Origin: Bacillus_BD sp963787345
Lineage (GTDB): Bacteria; Bacillota; Bacilli; Bacillales; Cytobacillaceae
DNA: 64,000 nucleotides
Direction: 5' to 3'
NCBI GenBank assembly: GCA_963787345.1
Contig: CAWBCW010000027.1
Coordinates: 310,001-374,000, forward strand
Shown: positions 44,441 to 52,435 of the stretch, one piece after another
How the letters are laid out: each line of letters opens with the position of its first letter
Numbering within the stretch: position 1 is the first letter of the stretch
Notes under the pieces: generated by a model
The model's input: the letters and a program-made list of their open reading frames with translations, nothing else
What the model was told of the DNA's origin: nothing
Databases searched by the model: none
Made by a program: the position numbers and the translations under genes

Positions 44441-46276
44441 TTACGGTTGAACCACTACTTTATTTTTTCCCGTTTCTTTTGCTTCATATAATGCTTGGTC
44501 TGTCCGTTTAAATAATGAGGTATATGAATCCTGATCTTCTTTTTTCCAGTAAGATACACCGCATGAAACGGTGATTTTCGGATTTGATGATTCTCTTACC
44601 TTTATAACTAACCGCTCTGCAATCTGTACTCCTGTCTCTAGTGAAACTCTCGGTAAATAAACGGCTAGTTCCTCTCCTCCCCATCTAGCTCCAACATCAC
44701 TCGAACGAATATTAGTTTGGATAATTTCAGCTACTTGAATAATGACTTCATCACCAATTTGATGGCCATATGTATCATTGACTAATTTAAAATTATCAAT
44801 ATCAATAAGAATAAACGTTCCTTCGGCATCTATATTCATGGATTCTCTTATTTTTTGATCAAGATAATTTCGCGAATACAATTTTGTTAAATGATCCGTG
44901 ATAACCATCTTTTCGAGCTCTTCTCTTAAAATCGTATTGGTAAAGGCCAAAGTAGAATGATGAATTAATGACTTTAGTAATTTAAAAGTCTCGAAAGAAA
45001 ATGCATAAGGATCTCGATGTAATACGATGACAAACCCATTTAATCGATCAACTTGGAGCATAGGCACAACCATTATAGACTTATAAACGGTTAAATCCGT
45101 ATAACTTGCAGGCAGAGTTAACTCACCAATAAAAATGGATTCATGATCTTTAACCATTCGATCTCTTGCAAAATCAATATATGATTTTCCCTTGTTAGAA
45201 AAGAAGAATTCCGTGCTCCCTGCCTGAATCTTCGTTTTGTTTTTGGAATTGAGTTGAATAAAGCCAACCTCTTCAGCTCCAAGTGATAGAACAATTCTTT
45301 CTGACATAAATTCAATCGTTTCGGTTAGACGCTGACTTGAATTTAGACGCTGACTTGTTTCATTGATAAGTTGCAAGTCTGCGATTAATCTCCTTGATTG
45401 TTCATATAGCTGGGCATTCTCCATCGCTGCACCTGCTGTTTTAGCGAGTAGAGAAATAAACTCCATTTCACTTTTGGGAAAAATGAGTGAATCAGGTGCA
45501 TTCATTTGCAATACTCCATATACACCCTGTTTTCCTTTTAATGGCGCATATAGTATTGACTTTTTTTCATCGAGGACATCCTCAAATTGCATTTCTCCCG
45601 TAACATATGCCTCGATGAGAACTTTATTTTCACTTTCATAATCAAATCCCTTAATTGGGAGCGCCTCATATCCTTCGTGATCTTGAGACAAAAGCAAATA
45701 GTAGGTAAAATCCGGATATATTTCCCGTAACGAATCAATTATTTCTTTTAGGATAGACTCCATATTCATAGTCGAGTGAACCTTTTCTGTAACTCGAAAT
45801 AACTGTTTATACCTTTTTTGCTCTGAAATTAAATTGGCGAGAAAATAAAAGTTTTCTAAAAAACGGCTGCATTCATCACTTAAGGTCTGAAGGAAAGCAA
45901 TTGAAAACGTATCAATCACTGATTCATCATCAATCAGGATAAGAAAACGACGAAAAGAACCTTTTTGTTTAATTGGGATACTCCATCCAACAAGATTTGT
46001 ATCCTCAAATGGAAAAGTCGTTGGATGTGGATTTAAAGTGTCAATTTCAACGATATTTGGCTTGTATTCCGAGTGTGTAGAAGCCTCGACCACCGTTTCT
46101 TGTTCATTTTCTCTATACCTGCAAAGCATGACTTCATGAATGTTCAATATTCCCCTAATGGCTATTAACATTTCTTTTAGAATAGACTCATACTGAAGTG
46201 GACTGACATTACTTGTAACCATTTCATAGAATCGAGATTTTATGTTTAATAAATAACGTTCTTCAACCTTTTCCAT
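44441..46276 (-). CDS. dgcP: Diguanylate cyclase with GAF domains (DgcP/YtrP-like)
   Basis: A 611-residue cytoplasmic signalling protein. GAF-like sensory regions fill about residues 1-440 (for example EFISLLAKTAGAAMENAQLY). The C-terminal GGDEF domain begins DHLTKLYSRNYLDQKI, has FILIDIDNFKLVNDTYGHQI and the intact active site GARWGGEELAVYLP, and ends FKRTDQALYEAKETGKNKVV. It should make cyclic di-GMP from two GTP. Gene order matches B. subtilis ytrP (dgcP), next to rpsD. It is monocistronic. Confidence 0.9.
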   Translation of the reverse strand: MEKVEERYLLNIKSRFYEMVTSNVSPLQYESILKEMLIAIRGILNIHEVMLCRYRENEQETVVEASTHSEYKPNIVEIDTLNPHPTTFPFEDTNLVGWSIPIKQKGSFRRFLILIDDESVIDTFSIAFLQTLSDECSRFLENFYFLANLISEQKRYKQLFRVTEKVHSTMNMESILKEIIDSLREIYPDFTYYLLLSQDHEGYEALPIKGFDYESENKVLIEAYVTGEMQFEDVLDEKKSILYAPLKGKQGVYGVLQMNAPDSLIFPKSEMEFISLLAKTAGAAMENAQLYEQSRRLIADLQLINETSQRLNSSQRLTETIEFMSERIVLSLGAEEVGFIQLNSKNKTKIQAGSTEFFFSNKGKSYIDFARDRMVKDHESIFIGELTLPASYTDLTVYKSIMVVPMLQVDRLNGFVIVLHRDPYAFSFETFKLLKSLIHHSTLAFTNTILREELEKMVITDHLTKLYSRNYLDQKIRESMNIDAEGTFILIDIDNFKLVNDTYGHQIGDEVIIQVAEIIQTNIRSSDVGARWGGEELAVYLPRVSLETGVQIAERLVIKVRESSNPKITVSCGVSYWKKEDQDSYTSLFKRTDQALYEAKETGKNKVVVQP

Positions 46277-46530
46277 GGGATACTCACCTTGTTTTCAATC
46301 ACTTTATAAATTACACATCTTTGTTCATTATATTGTGTGGGTCTTTATTACTTATATTATACTATTTTCAACCCTTAATTGTATGATTTTTTTCCTAACC
46401 GCTATCTTTCTTCATAATAATATAGCAACATCTTTTAAGATGGTCATCTTGAAATATCGATCACAAACACTTTTGATCCATTATTCCTCATTTTACACAC
46501 TCCTTCCTATTGATTCAATGATATATATGC

Positions 46531-46560
46531 TTGACAGCAATATCTTTTCAGGTGTATAAT
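46531..46560 (+). promoter_or_regulatory. Sigma-A promoter of rpsD
   Basis: A consensus TTGACA and consensus TATAAT are 18 bases apart, about 195 bases before the rpsD start. It is one of the strongest-looking promoters in the window, as expected for a ribosomal protein gene. Confidence 0.8.
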
Positions 46561-46566
46561 TGCCTT

Positions 46567-46740
46567 TGTGTAAAATATCGCAGCTTATGTGAAACCTATT
46601 TTGGCTACATTTTGTTCCTCTTACGCATTTTATTGATGACGGTGTATGAGTAGCTCTCTGCTGCAGGGCGAATGTACAAGAAGCAAAATGACCAGAAAAG
46701 TAATCACATCTGTTTTTATTTTACCAAAAATAAAAACATA
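46567..46740 (+). promoter_or_regulatory. Long rpsD 5' leader, candidate S4 autoregulatory site
   Basis: About 190 untranslated bases separate the promoter from the rpsD ribosome binding site (GAGGAGGAG), with GC-richer segments around 46640-46670 that can fold. B. subtilis rpsD is known to be repressed by its own product through a leader RNA. I infer the same here and did not derive a structure. Confidence 0.4.
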
Positions 46741-46755
46741 GAGGAGGAGTCATTT

Positions 46756-47358
46756 ATGGCTCGTTATACAGGTTCAAGTTGGAAACTATCTCGTCGTTTA
46801 GGTATCTCTTTAAGCGGCACTGGTAAAGAATTAGAAAAGCGTCCTTACGCTCCTGGACAACATGGTCCAAATCAACGTAGAAAATTATCTGAATATGGTT
46901 TACAATTACAGGAAAAGCAAAAGCTTCGCCATATGTATGGAATGACAGAACGCCAATTCCATAATTTATTCGTTAAAGCGGGTAAAATGGGCGGAATCCA
47001 CGGTGAAAACTTCATGATTCTTTTAGAATTACGTTTAGATAACCTTGTTTACCGCTTAGGCTTAGCACGTACTCGTCGTCAAGCTCGTCAACTTGTTAAC
47101 CATGGTCATATTTTAGTAGATGGCAAACGTGTAGATATTCCATCTTACCGCGTACAACCTGGTCAAACAATTGGTGTTCGTGAAAAATCACGTAACCTTG
47201 ATATTATTAAGGAAGCAATCGAAGTGAACAACTTTATTCCTGATTACGTAACTTTTGATGCTGAGAAGCTAGAAGGTACTTTCACTCGTTTACCAGAACG
47301 CTCTGAACTTCCAGCAGAAATTAACGAAGCATTCATCGTTGAGTTCTACTCAAGATAA
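46756..47358 (+). CDS. rpsD: 30S ribosomal protein S4
   Basis: A 200-residue S4. It starts MARYTGSSWKLSRRLGISLS, with KRPYAPGQHGPNQRRKLSEY and the S4 RNA-binding domain RLDNLVYRLGLARTRRQARQ followed by LVNHGHILVDGKRVDIPSYR. It nucleates assembly of the small subunit. The ATG at 46756 has a strong GAGGAGGAG site; the frame is open 84 bases further but without a site. It stands alone, not in a large ribosomal operon, as in B. subtilis. Confidence 0.98.
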   Translation: MARYTGSSWKLSRRLGISLSGTGKELEKRPYAPGQHGPNQRRKLSEYGLQLQEKQKLRHMYGMTERQFHNLFVKAGKMGGIHGENFMILLELRLDNLVYRLGLARTRRQARQLVNHGHILVDGKRVDIPSYRVQPGQTIGVREKSRNLDIIKEAIEVNNFIPDYVTFDAEKLEGTFTRLPERSELPAEINEAFIVEFYSR

Positions 47359-47386
47359 TAGCATTGCTTCATATAAGAGACATAGT

Positions 47387-47434
47387 AAAAGCCCTAGGAT
47401 TGTGGATAAACCCGCAATTCCAAGGGCTTTTTTG
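47387..47434 (+). terminator. Terminator of rpsD
   Basis: A stem of AAAAGCCCT-GGATTG against CAATTCC-AGGGCTTTT, followed by TTTTT, about 30 bases after the rpsD stop. Confidence 0.85.
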
Positions 47435-47470
47435 TCTTATATATACATAATATTTAATTCATTTGGCAAC

Positions 47471-47503
47471 AAAAAATGATAACCATCAATTATCATGGTT
47501 ACC
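47471..47503 (-). terminator. Terminator at the end of the glycine/one-carbon operon
   Basis: A minus-strand TAACCAT/ATGGTTA stem followed by TCATTTTTTG, just after the 5-formyl-THF cyclo-ligase stop. Confidence 0.65.
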
Positions 47504-47513
47504 ATTTTTAATC

Positions 47514-48071
47514 CTACTTGAATATTCCATTTTCTGTAATAATATGTTGAACCGGAATATCAAATGGATCCGTAGGAAGAGACTCAAATAATTGACGGGA
47601 GTAGACTAAAGAAACTGTATTATTTTGATAATCCGTTAGAAAGCGATCATAATATCCACCGCCAAAGCCAATTCTATATCCTCTATGATCATATAATAAC
47701 CCTGGGACAATTAATAGTTCAATTTCTGACTTTGGAACTTCCTTTGTCTCCTCTGGTTTCGGCTCTAATAGATTATAGTATTTTGATTCTAGTTGACCAA
47801 AATGATCTAGTTGATAAAAAATCATTCTTTTATCTGAGGGGATACATTTAGGCACAGCAATGGTTTTACCCTGTTGCCATCCAAATTCAATAATTGACTT
47901 CGTGCTCCATTCAAAGCCTTGAGAAACCGTTATTCCAATCACATCAGCTTCATTCCACATGGATGAGTTCAATAACTGCTCACTTAACTGCTTCTCTATT
48001 TTAACCTTTTCCTGCTCGGAAATGTTTTTTAATAAATCGATCATGTCATTTCGGAGTGCAGCTTTATCCAT
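47514..48071 (-). CDS. 5-formyltetrahydrofolate cyclo-ligase
   Basis: A 185-residue enzyme of the YqgN/MTHFS family. It converts 5-formyl-THF, a dead-end inhibitor made by GlyA side activity, back to 5,10-methenyl-THF with ATP. Signature blocks are IAVPKCIPSDKRMIFYQL, LLIVPGLLYDHRGYRIGFGG and GYYDRFL. It is the last gene on the strand that begins with glyA, 36 bases after the channel gene, so it clears the inhibitor produced by its own pathway. GAGGTG precedes the ATG. Confidence 0.92.
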   Translation of the reverse strand: MDKAALRNDMIDLLKNISEQEKVKIEKQLSEQLLNSSMWNEADVIGITVSQGFEWSTKSIIEFGWQQGKTIAVPKCIPSDKRMIFYQLDHFGQLESKYYNLLEPKPEETKEVPKSEIELLIVPGLLYDHRGYRIGFGGGYYDRFLTDYQNNTVSLVYSRQLFESLPTDPFDIPVQHIITENGIFK

Positions 48072-48107
48072 CTTATCACCTCAGACCCTTAAATTCTTTA
48101 ATTACGA

Positions 48108-48944
48108 TTATCCAGCCTTCATTTCTTTTTCGTTTTCGTTTTCGTTTTCATTTTTTACAACGATACCTTTTCGTTTAGTATCTTTCTTACAGTATACCGC
48201 AAAATAAATAAGACTGACAAAAACAGCTCCACCAATAGCATTCCCCAAAAATACAGGAATTACATTCGACATAAAATCAACCCACGAAAGCGCTCCAGCA
48301 AAAATAGCTGCTGGAATGATAAACATATTCGCTACAACGTGCTGAAATCCAATTAATACGAAAATCATCGTTGGAAACCAGATAGCCATAATTTTACCTG
48401 CAACATCTTTAGCCCCAAAGCTCAACCAAACTGCAATTGATACAAGCCAGTTACATCCAATTCCTGAAACAAATGCAACCCAGAATGGATCATTTACTTT
48501 TCCTTGTGCAGTTGCAATCGTTTTTTCTAAAAAGGCTCCTTCTGCCAATCCAACGAAATGGCCAAAGAAATAAGCTACAAATAGAGCACCAAGAAAATTA
48601 AAAAGTGCAACAAGCAGCCAATTACTCATTAATTGTTTGAATGAGACCTTCTTAGCATAATAAGCGATACTAACAGCCATCATATTCCCTGTAAGCAACT
48701 CTCCCCCACCGAGTAAAATACATATAAGTCCGATTGGGAATACAGAAGCGCCTATTAATGTGACTAAGCCTCCCCATTCTTGCGGCATCGTTCCTGTTAC
48801 ACGAATAAAAGCTAGATAACCTAGTGCAATAAAAGCTCCTCCTAAAAAAGCTAGAAGCATAACGGAGATTTTTGAGAGATTTGCTTTTTCAACACCCTTT
48901 TGAATCGAAATATCAGCTATTTCCTTTGGGCTGTAACAATTCAT
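48108..48944 (-). CDS. Formate/nitrite transporter family channel
   Basis: A 278-residue FNT protein with six membrane helices. GGELLTGNMMAVSIAYYAKK is the helix-2 signature, and GFQHVVANMFIIPAAIFAGA carries the central-pore histidine and the HxxxN motif. It passes formate, nitrite or a related small monovalent anion. Placed between folate one-carbon genes, formate is the likeliest substrate here (inference). The C-terminal tail is a low-complexity run (NENENENEKE) encoded by a short DNA repeat. CTAGGAGGGTG precedes the ATG. Confidence 0.92.
   Translation of the reverse strand: MNCYSPKEIADISIQKGVEKANLSKISVMLLAFLGGAFIALGYLAFIRVTGTMPQEWGGLVTLIGASVFPIGLICILLGGGELLTGNMMAVSIAYYAKKVSFKQLMSNWLLVALFNFLGALFVAYFFGHFVGLAEGAFLEKTIATAQGKVNDPFWVAFVSGIGCNWLVSIAVWLSFGAKDVAGKIMAIWFPTMIFVLIGFQHVVANMFIIPAAIFAGALSWVDFMSNVIPVFLGNAIGGAVFVSLIYFAVYCKKDTKRKGIVVKNENENENEKEMKAG
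48129..48152. repeat. Hexanucleotide microsatellite inside the FNT gene
   Basis: Successive TTTTCG units, the last changed to TTTTCA, encode the Asn-Glu repeat at the channel's cytoplasmic C terminus. Copy-number change would keep the frame. Confidence 0.75.
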
Positions 48945-48970
48945 TTTTCACCCTCCTAGTGATTAAATCA

Positions 48971-49594
48971 CTACTTTAACAACGCAGTTACTTCATGAAC
49001 AATCTTATTTGCCTTTTGAATACCAATCTGAAGTAACCTTTCTACTTCCTCATTCAACTTAGATTTAACCACATTATTTTTCATTGTTTTTGTATTAACA
49101 AAAACATTCAAACTTGCCCCTTCTAAAGCTGCTTTACAAAATGATACACCAACACCAATATCGCTAACAGCCGTTGTAATTCCCATTTTAAATAGTTGAT
49201 CGTGTATCTCTATAGCCTCAATTGTTTTTCTCATGATTTCCAATGGTACTTTACAGGCTTCTTCTAAGGCGGATTCCATTGCGGTTTCTTTAAAGGAGAT
49301 TTCTTCTAGTGTGGATGTAGGTAATTTGAACGCTTTGAGTAAAGGTTCACATGATTGGGCATCCTTTTCAATAAGACTTTCAAGATCATTTTTCAATCTT
49401 TCAGACTTAGCCACTACACTTTCAATTTCTAGCCGTAACTGTTCATATCTTTCTTTACCTAACGCTAAGTTACCGACCGTACTGCCTAAAGATGTTCCGA
49501 TGGCAGCAACTAATGAAGACGCACTGCCGCCACCTGGAACTAGTTTATTTGAAGACAATTCATTTAAAAAAAGCTCAATTGATTGTTTTTTCAA
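48971..49594 (-). CDS. Cyclodeaminase/cyclohydrolase family protein (FchA-like)
   Basis: A 207-residue all-helical protein of the FTCD C-terminal family. LVPGGGSASSLVAAIGTSLG is the folate-binding glycine-rich signature, with AMESALEEACKVPLEIMRKT and GITTAVSDIGVGVSFCKAAL following. Members are formimidoyl-THF cyclodeaminases or methenyl-THF cyclohydrolases (FchA). No histidine-degradation genes are nearby, so conversion of 5,10-methenyl-THF to 10-formyl-THF fits the context better (inference). The start is TTG with only a weak AGGTTGAG site. It lies 26 bases before the FNT gene. Confidence 0.85.
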   Translation of the reverse strand: MKKQSIELFLNELSSNKLVPGGGSASSLVAAIGTSLGSTVGNLALGKERYEQLRLEIESVVAKSERLKNDLESLIEKDAQSCEPLLKAFKLPTSTLEEISFKETAMESALEEACKVPLEIMRKTIEAIEIHDQLFKMGITTAVSDIGVGVSFCKAALEGASLNVFVNTKTMKNNVVKSKLNEEVERLLQIGIQKANKIVHEVTALLK

Positions 49595-49622
49595 AAGAAA
49601 CTCAACCTATCTATTCATTCTC

Positions 49623-49928
49623 TTATTTGATTTCGATTGCACATGCACTTGAAGCGAAACTCTCACCTACAAGAAATCCTTGTTCATCGTTATAATCAAT
49701 TTGCGTTTCTTCTTCTAAATACCGTTTTGAAAATCGATCGATTGCAATTTTAATATTCTCATATTCAATGGTCGTATCGCCTACGCGTGGTTCATCAAAA
49801 ATAAGCGTAAATGCAACAGATACTCCGCATCCACCTGCAAGATTTGCATCAATTCTCGGAGAATGTTCTTCCGTTAATACCATTTCCTTCAGCTTAGTTA
49901 ACGCTGCCTCTGTTAATGTAATAATCAT
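49623..49928 (-). CDS. HesB/IscA-like Fe-S biogenesis domain protein
   Basis: A 101-residue protein of the Fe-S_biosyn fold. It opens MIITLTEAALTKLKEMVLTE, with GGCGVSVAFTLIFDEPR. Canonical IscA proteins have one central cysteine and a C-terminal Cys-x-Cys; here only Cys34 and a single Cys96 (SSACAIEI) are present, as in YneR/YqkB-type relatives. It may help supply the two 4Fe-4S clusters of LipA encoded 29 bases upstream (inference). GGGGAGAG precedes the ATG. Confidence 0.82.
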   Translation of the reverse strand: MIITLTEAALTKLKEMVLTEEHSPRIDANLAGGCGVSVAFTLIFDEPRVGDTTIEYENIKIAIDRFSKRYLEEETQIDYNDEQGFLVGESFASSACAIEIK

Positions 49929-49957
49929 TGAACTCTCCCCTTTGTTCCTATTTTACA

Positions 49958-50836
49958 CTACATATTTTCTTTTGCAGCCGAGACTTGTTCATCAGCATGA
50001 TAAGATGAGCGTACAAGTGGTCCTGACTCACAGTGACTAAACCCTTTTGACATAGCAATTTCTCTTAATTCATTAAATTCATCTGGACTCCAATATTTTT
50101 GGACAGGTAAATGTTTTTTCGATGGTTGTAGGTACTGACCAATCGTGAGAATATTCACATTATGAGCCCGCAAATCATCCATAGCTTCCATTAATTCTTC
50201 TTTTGTTTCTCCAAGACCAACCATAATACTGGACTTTGTTGGAGTTTCTGGATACATTGCTTTCGCACGTCTTAAAAATTCAAGTGAACGTTCGTAAGTC
50301 GCTCGTGCACGTACAGATGGTGATAAGCGTTTAACTGTTTCAATATTGTGATTTAAAATATCGGGTCTAGCATCCATTAATGTTTTTAAGTTATTATATT
50401 CCCCACCCATATCAGATGGAAGAACTTCTATGCTGCAGAAGGGATTTCGACGTCTTACTGCTTTTACTGTCTCCGCAAAAATTTGTGCTCCGCCATCTTT
50501 CAAGTCATCACGAGCAACAGCAGTTATCACAACATGCTTTAAGCCCATTTTCTCTACTGATTCTGCCACACGTTCTGGCTCCTGAAAATCTAATTCTGTC
50601 GGTAATCCAGTTTGGACTGCACAGAATCGGCAAGCACGAGTACATACACTTCCTAAAATCATAAAAGTAGCTGTTTTCCGTTCTGCCCAACATTCATGTA
50701 TATTAGGGCATTTTGCTTCCTCACAAACGGTATGAAGTTTTTCTTGACGCATCATCTTTTTAATGCCTTTGTAATCATCGTTTGTGTTTAATTTAATTTT
50801 AAGCCATTCTGGTTTACGTTCTCTCACCTTAGTCAT
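49958..50836 (-). CDS. lipA: Lipoyl synthase
   Basis: A 292-residue radical-SAM enzyme inserting two sulfurs into octanoyl groups. Both clusters are complete: the auxiliary CX4CX5C (Cys38, 43, 49 in VCEEAKCPNIHECW) and the radical-SAM CX3CX2C (Cys65, 69, 72 in CTRACRFC). HNIETVKRLSPSVRARATYE and GLGETKEELMEAM follow, with the C-terminal RSSYHADEQ. It is required for lipoylation of GcvH, encoded in the same transcription direction. AGGAGAG precedes the ATG, and a separate promoter is possible. Confidence 0.96.
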   Translation of the reverse strand: MTKVRERKPEWLKIKLNTNDDYKGIKKMMRQEKLHTVCEEAKCPNIHECWAERKTATFMILGSVCTRACRFCAVQTGLPTELDFQEPERVAESVEKMGLKHVVITAVARDDLKDGGAQIFAETVKAVRRRNPFCSIEVLPSDMGGEYNNLKTLMDARPDILNHNIETVKRLSPSVRARATYERSLEFLRRAKAMYPETPTKSSIMVGLGETKEELMEAMDDLRAHNVNILTIGQYLQPSKKHLPVQKYWSPDEFNELREIAMSKGFSHCESGPLVRSSYHADEQVSAAKENM

Positions 50837-50872
50837 GTCATACTCTCCTATAACAGAACCTAAAATTCAACC

Positions 50873-50901
50873 ATACTAGTATATTATACACCAAAGAATG
50901 A
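50873..50901 (-). promoter_or_regulatory. Possible internal promoter before lipA
   Basis: On the minus strand, TATAAT with a poor -35 (TTTCAG) at 17-base spacing lies about 45 bases before lipA. It overlaps the hairpin at 50890-50936. Confidence 0.35.
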
Positions 50902-50936
50902 AAGACTGAAATTACTTTCCGCTTCCATCCTTTGGT
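50890..50936 (-). other. Intercistronic RNA hairpin between gcvPB and lipA
   Basis: A 15-bp stem in the minus-strand transcript (ACCAAAGGATGGAAG with CTTTCATTCTTTGGT), a 17-base loop and two G-U pairs. The plus strand would have mismatches there, so pairing is complete only as RNA. No U-run follows, so it is not a standard terminator. Confidence 0.6.
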
Positions 50937-50947
50937 ATTTTAAATAC

Positions 50948-52435
50948 TTATGCTTTTACAGTTTCCTTTTCTTGTTCCGCTGCTTCTTTTGTATAGCGCA
51001 AAATAGGGTTTCTCGCTGCCTGTACTTCATCCAATCGACCGATGATCGTTGTATGTGGTGCATCTAAGACAACTTCTGGATTCTCTTCTACTTCTTTCGC
51101 AATTTGAATCATTACATCTGCGAATGCATCCATTGTTTCTTTTGACTCTGTTTCTGTCGGTTCAATCATTATGCACTCTTCCACATTTAATGGGAAGTAG
51201 ATTGTAGGCGGATGGTAGCCAAAGTCTAACAGACGTTTTGCCATATCGAGCGTACGAACGCCGAGTTTCTTCTGTCTTGAGCCAGATAGCACAAACTCAT
51301 GCTTACAAAGTTGTGTATATGGAGAGTCAAAATACGGCTCAAGTCTTTTGCGAAGGTAATTCGCATGAAGAACAGCGCCCTCAGATACTTCACGTAATCC
51401 AATATTCCCCATTGTACGAATATAAGTGTAGGCACGAACGTTAATGCCGAAGTTTCCATAATATCCTTTAACACGGCCAATTGATAACGGGTAATCTGAA
51501 TTTAAGATATATTTATCGCCATCTTTTTCAACACGTGGTACTGGTAAATGAGGAATTAAGATTTCCTTCACTCCAACTGGGCCAGAACCTGGGCCTCCGC
51601 CACCGTGTGGACCTGTGAATGTTTTATGAAGATTTAAGTGAACAACATCAAAGCCCATGTCTCCTGGTGTTGTTTTTCCTAAAATCGCATTGGAGTTTGC
51701 TCCATCATAGTAAAGCAATCCGCCAGCTTCATGAACGACTTCAGCGATTTCTTTAATTTCTTTTTCAAACAATCCAAGTGTGTTAGGATTTGTTAACATT
51801 AATGCAGCAGTATCACTGTCAACATGTTTCTTTAGTTCTTCTAAGTCAACTAATCCATTTTCGTTGGATGGGATTGTGATCGTATCATAACCAGCTACAG
51901 TTGCACTCGCAGGGTTCGTCCCGTGTGCAGAGTCTGGAACAAGTACTTTCGTTCTGTTTTCACCTTTTTGTTCATGATACGCTCTAACCATCATTAAGCC
52001 GGTCCATTCCCCTTGAGCACCTGCCGCAGGTTGTAATGTAACAGCATCCATTCCTGTAATAACCGCTAATTCTTCTTGCAGGTTATACATAAGCTCAAGT
52101 GCACCTTGTACGGTTTCAGTTGGCTGATATGGATGAATACGGCTAAATCCAGCAAGACGAGCCACCACTTCATTAATTTTCGGATTGTATTTCATTGTGC
52201 AAGAACCAAGTGGATAAAATCCGTTGTCGATTCCATGGTTTTTATTTGAAAGTGCTGTATAGTGACGCACAAGATCAAGTTCAGCTACTTCCGGAAGTTC
52301 TGCTGCTTCGTCACGAATTAAATGTTTTGGAAATTTATCTTCTAAGTTAACGCTGTCCACATCACTCTTTGGAAGGCTGTAGCCTACACGTCCTGGACGG
52401 CTAACTTCAAAAATTAGATCATTATACTCAGCCAT
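50948..52435 (-). CDS. gcvPB: Glycine dehydrogenase (decarboxylating) subunit 2
   Basis: A 495-residue PLP-bearing half of the two-subunit P-protein. The PLP lysine lies in VVHLNLHKTFTGPHGGGGPG. HGTNPASATVAGYDTITIPS, LTNPNTLGLFEKEI and FYPLGSCTMKYNPKINE are family blocks. With GcvPA it decarboxylates glycine and passes aminomethyl to the lipoyl arm of GcvH. Its ATG overlaps gcvPA by eight bases, with GGAGGCG inside the gcvPA end. Confidence 0.97.
   Translation of the reverse strand: MAEYNDLIFEVSRPGRVGYSLPKSDVDSVNLEDKFPKHLIRDEAAELPEVAELDLVRHYTALSNKNHGIDNGFYPLGSCTMKYNPKINEVVARLAGFSRIHPYQPTETVQGALELMYNLQEELAVITGMDAVTLQPAAGAQGEWTGLMMVRAYHEQKGENRTKVLVPDSAHGTNPASATVAGYDTITIPSNENGLVDLEELKKHVDSDTAALMLTNPNTLGLFEKEIKEIAEVVHEAGGLLYYDGANSNAILGKTTPGDMGFDVVHLNLHKTFTGPHGGGGPGSGPVGVKEILIPHLPVPRVEKDGDKYILNSDYPLSIGRVKGYYGNFGINVRAYTYIRTMGNIGLREVSEGAVLHANYLRKRLEPYFDSPYTQLCKHEFVLSGSRQKKLGVRTLDMAKRLLDFGYHPPTIYFPLNVEECIMIEPTETESKETMDAFADVMIQIAKEVEENPEVVLDAPHTTIIGRLDEVQAARNPILRYTKEAAEQEKETVKA

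Noticed and set aside
46672..46755. N-terminal extension of ribosomal protein S4
   Set aside because: The canonical MARYTGS start at 46756 has a very strong ribosome binding site. The upstream frame is leader RNA.
48121..48160. Short repeats as a CRISPR array
   Set aside because: The units are six bases without spacers and lie in a coding sequence; this is a microsatellite.
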